From Alteromonadaceae bacterium (GTDB taxonomy: Bacteria > Pseudomonadota > Gammaproteobacteria > Pseudomonadales > Oleiphilaceae), in NCBI GenBank assembly GCA_013393545.1, contig JABXHG010000201.1, positions 1 through 11,791 on the forward strand: DNA of 11,791 nt, given 5' to 3'. The position numbers were made by a program, and so were the translations under genes. Within the stretch, counting starts at the first letter, position 1; each line of letters opens with the position of its first letter. This document shows, one piece after another, positions 8,701-11,791 of the stretch. The notes beneath the pieces were generated by a model, which saw nothing but the letters and a program-made list of their open reading frames with translations, made no database searches and had not been told where the DNA came from.

Positions 8701-9418
8701 CCAGATCGGCGCCATTGTCGGCTCCCAGCCGTTCGGTGGCGAAGGCCTTTCCGGCACCGGCCCGAAAGCCGGCGGCCCTCAGTACGTGCGCCGCTTCATG
8801 AAAGGTGAGGTGATTGAAAAGTCGACCGCTTCCACCGATCAGGTAGTGACCGACGACGACGCCCAGAAACTGATCGAGGCCGTGGCGAAAATCGAGGTGC
8901 CGGAGCCGGAAGGTCGTCAGGCGGCCTTGAAGCCTTACTTTGGCGAGGTGCCGGCACCGCTGGACGAAGGTTACGAGGAAATGCCGGGGCCAACCGGTGA
9001 GCAAAACCATCTGTCCTGCCACGCCCGTGGCGTGGTGCTGTGTCTGGGTCCGGATGCTAAATCTGCCTCCGAGCAAGCTGGTGTGGCGCTGTCTCAGGGC
9101 AACCGCGTGGTGGTAATTGCCCCGGAGGCCGAACAGGCCATGGCCGATGCCATCGCAGCGGGCCTGCCGGTGGTTGCTCAGGACGGTGTGCTGGACCCGG
9201 ATGCGCTGACCACACTGGAAGGCTTCGAAGCGGCTGTGAGTGTGGCGGAGAAATCCATGCTCAGGCAGTACCGGTTCGCCCTATGCAAGCGTGACGGTGC
9301 CTTGCTGCCGCTGATCACCGAGCACAAGCTCGACCAGCGCTACGTGATCGAACGCCACCTGTGCGTCGACACCACGGCTGCGGGTGGTAACGCCAGCCTG
9401 ATTGCTTCCGCCGAATAA
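5789..9418 (+). CDS. putA: Bifunctional proline dehydrogenase / glutamate-semialdehyde dehydrogenase PutA
   Basis: This 1209-residue enzyme oxidises proline to glutamate in two steps with internal channelling, feeding electrons through FAD to quinone and then reducing NAD. The PRODH barrel (roughly residues 190-490) shows GISVKLSAL with Lys247, NIDAEE with Asp288, IYAPVG with Tyr452 and the proline-binding pair Arg467-Arg468 in LVRRLLENGAN; these match E. coli Lys329, Asp370, Tyr540 and Arg555-Arg556. The aldehyde dehydrogenase half has Glu785 in AETGG and catalytic Cys819 in GQRCSALR. After it comes a C-terminal ALDH-superfamily domain ending in the conserved DTTAAGGN motif. The N-terminal ribbon-helix-helix of E. 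coli PutA (1320 residues) is missing, so this is a type B PutA that cannot act as its own repressor. It has a strong AGGAGG ribosome binding site and is transcribed alone. Confidence 0.98.
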   Translation: MTLNQASAPELQELRQAIRNNYLADEYQVIHKLIDDAQLSDEERAAISASAAELVRSVRENARPTIMEKFLAEYGLTTKEGVALMCLAEALLRVPDNLTIHDLIEDKITSGNWGGHVGKAKSGLINTATVALLMTSNLLKDSERQSVGDTLRKMVKRMGEPVVRTFAGQAMKEMGRQFVLGRDIEEAQENGKAQEKQGYTYSYDMLGEAARTDDDALRYFNSYSDAIDSISKRCKGDVRTNPGISVKLSALLARYEYGNKERVMNELMPRALKLAKKAAHANMGFNIDAEEQDRLDISLDVIEAILSDPDLAGWDGFGVVVQAFGKRSAQTLDWLYGLAEKLDRRIMVRLVKGAYWDAEIKRAQVMGLSDFPVFTRKVCSDVSYLACTRQLLGMTDRIYPQFATHNAHSVSAVLQLAADLDRSKFEFQRLHGMGESLHDQVIADSGVPCRIYAPVGAHKDLLAYLVRRLLENGANSSFVNQIVDTSITPEEIARDPVDAVNELGHDLSSKAIVPPAKIFGDQRRNSKGWDLTDPVTVAELDEGRGRYKHHQWQFGPVFAGTASGGKTIEVRNPARPEDVVGHITHASEADVSAALDAAQDGFQEWSAVPVEKRAEIIRKVGDLYEENVHELFALTTREAGKSLLDAVAEVREAVDFAMFYANEGIRYKDAGEARGVMCCISPWNFPLAIFTGQILANLAAGNAVVAKPAEQTSLLAVRAAELMHEAGVPKAAMQLLPGDGATVGSALTSDPRVTGVCFTGGTDTAQIINKAMTENMAPDAPLVAETGGLNAMIVDSTALPEQVVRDVLASSFQSAGQRCSALRMLYVQKDIADNLLEMLYGAMEELGIGDPWQLSTDVGPVIDEESRKKIVDHCAKFEQQGKLLKKLDVSSDGLFVSPAVLQVSGIEEMEEEIFGPVLHVATFEAKDIDKVIDAVNGRGYGLTFGIHSRVDSRIEHIASRIHVGNTYVNRNQIGAIVGSQPFGGEGLSGTGPKAGGPQYVRRFMKGEVIEKSTASTDQVVTDDDAQKLIEAVAKIEVPEPEGRQAALKPYFGEVPAPLDEGYEEMPGPTGEQNHLSCHARGVVLCLGPDAKSASEQAGVALSQGNRVVVIAPEAEQAMADAIAAGLPVVAQDGVLDPDALTTLEGFEAAVSVAEKSMLRQYRFALCKRDGALLPLITEHKLDQRYVIERHLCVDTTAAGGNASLIASAE

Positions 9419-9430
9419 CGCGGAAGTGTT

Positions 9431-9450
9431 GGCGCGGCAGTAGCTGCGCC
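9431..9450. repeat. GC-rich hairpin between putA and its terminator
   Basis: An 8-bp stem (9431-9438 with 9443-9450, one G-T pair) encloses AGTA. It sits between the putA stop and the terminator and has no T tract of its own. It may protect the mRNA 3' end; this is inference. Confidence 0.5.
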
Positions 9451-9459
9451 GCCAGAAAC

Positions 9460-9493
9460 AAAAAGGCCAGCTCCGCAAGGGGCTGGCCTTTTT
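9460..9493 (+). terminator. Intrinsic terminator of putA
   Basis: A 10-bp stem (GGCCAGCTCC 9465-9474 with GGGGCTGGCC 9479-9488, one T-G pair) closes a GCAA tetraloop of the GNRA class. It is preceded by five A and followed by TTTTTGTCTTTTT. It lies 41 bases after the putA stop and separates putA from the transporter gene. The A tract could let it work in reverse, but no minus-strand gene ends here. Confidence 0.93.
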
Positions 9494-9558
9494 GTCTTTT
9501 TATCGGTGAGGCGTAAGATAGTGCGCCTACGAGTTTTCAGCCCAACCGGATACATACT

Positions 9559-10764
9559 TTGAGCGTTTCCCCTCCGCCCGACATTTCTCCAGCCGAAGCC
9601 CGCCGGAATTTTCTGGTGGTTTGTGTGTCGCTGACGTTCTGCTTTGTGGTGTATTCCATGCTGATCGTGGCGGTGCCGGTCTACGGTCTGCAGCTGGGCG
9701 CCTCGCCGGTAGTATTGGGGGCCATTCTTAGTAGCCAGTATCTTTTGCCGCTGCTGTTGGCCATTCCGCTGGGCGGGGTGGTTACCCGCTATGGCGGCCG
9801 GGCCACCCTGATGGCCGGAGCGGCCCTGCTGGTGGCCGGGCTGTTGTCGGTGCATTTCTGGTATGGGTATGCCGGCCTGGTGCTGGGCCAGTTATTGATT
9901 GGCCTGGCGCACCTGCAAATGGTGCTCTCCGCCCAGACCATCATCTCCAATCTGGGGACGGGGCCACAACTGGAAAAGTATTTCGGCTGGTACGCCACCT
10001 GGCTTTCTGGCGGGCAGGTGGTTGGGCCACTGTTGGCAGGTGCGCTGTTGGATGCGCAACCGGGTGTTGGGCCGGTGTTTCTGGTGATGGCAGCGTTTGC
10101 TTTTCTGGCCGGTATGGCTGCGTTTTTCCTGACGGGCCAGGCCCGGGAACGAATGGCGGTCAAGCGCGGGCAGCTGGGGTTCCGGGCCCAATGGGCCCTG
10201 ATGCGGGCAAACCGGGGCGTGCAGTTATCGGTGCTGGTAACCGTGCTGGGCATGTTTGCCCTTGGCGTCTATGGCAGCTATCTGCCAGTCTATCTGGAAA
10301 GCCTGGCAGTGACGCCGGTGATTATTGGCGTGCTGGTGAGCCTGCGCGCCGGAGTGTCCATGCTGGTACGGCCATTCATGGCCCGGGTTATTGCCGCAGT
10401 CGGTGGGCGCGAGGCCACGGTGCTACTTTCGCTCGGAGCCCTGGCGGTGGGCATTGGTTTTCTGGGCCTGTCTGAACAGGTTGTCTGGCTTGGATTGCTG
10501 GCAGTGATTGTCGGCGTTGGTTCGGGCTTCACTCAGCCGTTGTCCATGGTCATTCTGGCCGAAAGCGTGGACCGGGAGAAGCGTTCCGGTGCCCTGGGCA
10601 TGCGCCTGATGGCCAACCGGGCCATTCATTTTCTGGCGCCTCTGATGTTTGGCCTGGTGTTGGAAATCGGCGGTTTTGCCCTGGCCTTTGGTGTATCCGG
10701 GTTGGCCATTGCCGGGTTTGTCATCTTTACCAAGCGCGCCATGCAAACCGGCGCCGCCGTTTAG
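9559..10764 (+). CDS. Major facilitator superfamily transporter, substrate unknown
   Basis: This is a 401-residue inner-membrane protein with about 12 hydrophobic segments in two groups of six, separated by a charged loop near residues 195-215 (QARERMAVKRGQLGFRAQW). That is the standard major facilitator layout. The loop between segments 2 and 3 carries GGVVTRYGGRATL, a degenerate form of the family's G-x-x-x-D-R-x-G-R signature with the acidic residue missing. No substrate-specific motif is recognised; a drug or metabolite efflux role is possible but unproven. The start is a TTG with only a weak GGA 8 bases upstream; the next ATG (9658) would cut into the first membrane segment, so TTG is preferred. 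Transcription is separate from putA because a strong terminator intervenes. Proximity to putA alone does not support a proline transport role. Confidence 0.85.
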   Translation: MSVSPPPDISPAEARRNFLVVCVSLTFCFVVYSMLIVAVPVYGLQLGASPVVLGAILSSQYLLPLLLAIPLGGVVTRYGGRATLMAGAALLVAGLLSVHFWYGYAGLVLGQLLIGLAHLQMVLSAQTIISNLGTGPQLEKYFGWYATWLSGGQVVGPLLAGALLDAQPGVGPVFLVMAAFAFLAGMAAFFLTGQARERMAVKRGQLGFRAQWALMRANRGVQLSVLVTVLGMFALGVYGSYLPVYLESLAVTPVIIGVLVSLRAGVSMLVRPFMARVIAAVGGREATVLLSLGALAVGIGFLGLSEQVVWLGLLAVIVGVGSGFTQPLSMVILAESVDREKRSGALGMRLMANRAIHFLAPLMFGLVLEIGGFALAFGVSGLAIAGFVIFTKRAMQTGAAV

Positions 10765-10838
10765 CGCTGCTGAATGGGCGGCAGAGGGCGCAGGTTCACA
10801 TCCTGCGGTTCCAGGCCACCAAACGCATAAGCCACTCG

Positions 10839-10847
10839 AGGAGGAGG
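10839..10847 (+). promoter_or_regulatory. Extended ribosome binding site of the hydrolase gene
   Basis: AGGAGGAGG contains two overlapping copies of AGGAGG, 7 and 4 bases before the ATG at 10852. This is unusually strong for a gene 87 bases behind another reading frame and fixes the start codon. Confidence 0.75.
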
Positions 10848-10851
10848 CATT

Positions 10852-11412
10852 ATGGCGAACATCTTTTATTGCCACGGATTTGCCAGTTGTTTTGACCCGG
10901 ACAAGCCCAAGGTTCAGGCCCTGGCCCGGCTTGGCCCGGTTCATGGTTGCGACCTTGAGTACACCCGCCCGGCGGAAGAAGTGCTCATGCGCACTATTGA
11001 GAAGGGCGATCTTGCCAACGTCGATCTGGTTGTTGGCACGTCCATGGGGGGCTGGCTCGCGGCGAGCCTGGGCGCGTCCCTTGGTATCCCGTTCGTAGCC
11101 ATCAACCCCGCCGTGGACCCATCGGAGACTTTGCGTAAATACATTGGCTCGGCTGTCGATTTTCAGGGGCAGCCCTACACTCTCACCGAAGAGGCCGTTG
11201 CCAGCTACTGGCCCATTTCAACAAAGGGCAATGGCCTGATCCTGCTGGATCAAGGCGACGAAGTGATTGATGCCAGCTATACCCAGGCGGTATTGGGCGA
11301 TCACTACGAGGTGATCACCTTCCCGGGTGGTGACCACCGTTTCGCTCACATGGAAGAGGCTTTACCCGCCATTGAAGCCTTCCTGGCTGGCTTTGAAGAA
11401 GGCTCTAATTGA
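10852..11412 (+). CDS. YqiA/YcfP-type alpha/beta-fold hydrolase
   Basis: This is a 186-residue single-domain protein resembling the YqiA/YcfP (UPF0227) esterase-like family. The N-terminus IFYCHGFASC is the oxyanion-side strand and loop of the alpha/beta hydrolase fold. The nucleophile elbow is GTSMGG with Ser64, the acid is probably Asp133 or Asp136 in LDQGDEVID, and the base is His162 in GGDHRF, so a complete catalytic triad is present. No signal peptide is seen, so it should be cytoplasmic. E. coli YqiA shows activity on short acyl esters, but the natural substrate of this family is unclear. It follows the transporter on the same strand after 87 bases with no terminator between, so the two may be co-transcribed, though nothing links their functions. 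Confidence 0.88.
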   Translation: MANIFYCHGFASCFDPDKPKVQALARLGPVHGCDLEYTRPAEEVLMRTIEKGDLANVDLVVGTSMGGWLAASLGASLGIPFVAINPAVDPSETLRKYIGSAVDFQGQPYTLTEEAVASYWPISTKGNGLILLDQGDEVIDASYTQAVLGDHYEVITFPGGDHRFAHMEEALPAIEAFLAGFEEGSN

Positions 11413-11440
11413 GCCGCCTCTGGCGCTTGTCTCTGTGAGC

Positions 11441-11454
11441 GGAGTTATACGAAC
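11441..11454 (+). repeat. GGAGTTATACGAAC repeat, copy 1
   Basis: This is the first of two identical 14-base direct repeats, 218 bases apart. It begins 28 bases after the hydrolase stop. A diverged copy, GGAATTATACGCCC, is at 11524-11537, and an inverted partial copy is at 11570-11580 (complement GGAGTTATGCG). Confidence 0.8.
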
Positions 11455-11658
11455 CAGGGCGCAAAAGCGCTGGGAAACATTGGTAACCTTCTGATAAGGT
11501 TAAAAACAGGAAAGGAATCGGGTGGAATTATACGCCCACAAACGTGAGCAGGGGTGGCTCAAAATAGGGCGCATAACTCCTGCGGTAGCCGTGGTGGAAT
11601 GGAGTTAGGTGCTTGTTTCCCTTAAGAAATGCCCTTCTGATTCTCCCCGGAAAATTCT

Positions 11659-11672
11659 GGAGTTATACGAAC
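11659..11672 (+). repeat. GGAGTTATACGAAC repeat, copy 2
   Basis: This copy is identical to the one at 11441. It is followed 6 bases later by another TATACGAAC (11679-11687), which forms the left arm of a large dyad. Confidence 0.8.
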
Positions 11673-11678
11673 GCGGGG

Positions 11679-11698
11679 TATACGAACGTGTTCGTATA
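11679..11698. repeat. 9-bp inverted repeat TATACGAAC-GT-GTTCGTATA
   Basis: The two 9-base arms (11679-11687 and 11690-11698) are perfect inverted copies separated by only two bases. The right arm continues to give TATAAT at 11695-11700, a consensus -10, without a good -35. The arms share their sequence with the GGAGTTATACGAAC repeats. The tight spacing suggests a dimeric protein or recombinase site rather than an RNA hairpin, which would have too small a loop. Confidence 0.75.
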
Positions 11699-11791
11699 AT
11701 TAGCTGTTAAATTTTTAATCGGGTTTAGTGATGTATGTTGTGATCGTAGAAAAAGCAGACCACCTTAAGTTCGTAGTAGCTGGGTAACCGT

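Larger units (their letters stand above)
11413..11791. other. Gene-free right end with repeats and hairpins
   Basis: I see no credible gene in these 379 bases. The stretch carries several copies of a TTATACGAAC-type repeat and small dyads: 11455-11473 (GCGC stem, AAAA loop, bulged base), TAACCTT/AAGGTTA at 11484-11502, TGAGC/GCTCA at 11545-11561, and TAACTCC/GGAGTTA at 11574-11607. None is followed by a T tract, so none is a clear terminator for the hydrolase gene. GC falls to about 36% over the last 97 bases by hand count, well below the coding part of the window. It could be a cassette or mobile-element remnant, a structured RNA, or the control region of a gene beyond the edge. Confidence 0.6.

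Noticed and set aside
11679..11701. loxP-like site
   Set aside because: TATACGAA and TTCGTATA are present, but their order is reversed compared with loxP and the 8-base spacer is missing.
11690..11713. Possible dif/XerCD site (TTCGTATAA followed by TGTTAAAT)
   Set aside because: The arms resemble XerC and XerD halves, but the spacing is about 4 bases too short for the 6-base central region, and the XerD arm is only partly matched.
11731..11787. Small open frame of 18 codons beginning MYVVIVEKAD
   Set aside because: It has no convincing ribosome binding site, is very short, and matches no known peptide I can name.
11413..11791. CRISPR array
   Set aside because: The repeats are too short (about 14 bases), irregularly spaced, and appear in both orientations. 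No cas genes are in the window.

Overview
The window looks like chromosomal DNA from a marine gammaproteobacterium. Marinobacter or a close relative is my best guess, from protein character, a GC content that looks to be in the high fifties, and the pheS-pheT-ihfA-merR gene order. This is an inference from reading; no database was searched. Most of the window is ordinary core genome.

Layout. (1) 5-4092, plus strand: the end of a translation/nucleoid operon with pheS, pheT, ihfA and a small MerR-type regulator, closed by a strong symmetrical terminator at 4121-4155. As written, pheT has no stop codon before ihfA, so the sequence encodes one 892-codon PheT-IhfA reading frame, with ihfA keeping its own Shine-Dalgarno and ATG inside it. 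(2) 4193-5131: a divergent pair, a 62-residue DUF2892/YgaP-type membrane protein (minus) and a Crp/Fnr-family regulator (plus), with a GTGA-N5-TCAC palindrome between them. (3) 5139-9418: proline catabolism, with an Lrp/AsnC-family regulator (minus, probably PutR-like) divergent from a 1209-residue bifunctional PutA (plus), closed by a terminator with a GNRA loop. (4) 9559-11412: a 12-TM major facilitator transporter of unknown substrate and a small YqiA/YcfP-type alpha/beta hydrolase. (5) 11413-11791: no credible gene. It holds a cluster of short direct and inverted repeats built on GGAGTTATACGAAC plus several small hairpins, and turns AT-rich towards the window edge.

Functional links. PheS and PheT form phenylalanyl-tRNA synthetase, and IhfA is one half of integration host factor. 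The Lrp-type protein probably senses proline and controls putA, whose product oxidises proline to glutamate; this PutA lacks the N-terminal DNA-binding domain of self-regulating PutAs, which fits a separate regulator. The Crp/Fnr protein probably controls its divergent DUF2892 neighbour.

The observations most worth a second look are the PheT-IhfA in-frame fusion, the repeat cluster at the right edge, and a similar dyad (ACGAA-N3/4-TTCGTATAAT) found both upstream of putA and inside that cluster. I found no clear evidence of a new defence or mobile system.
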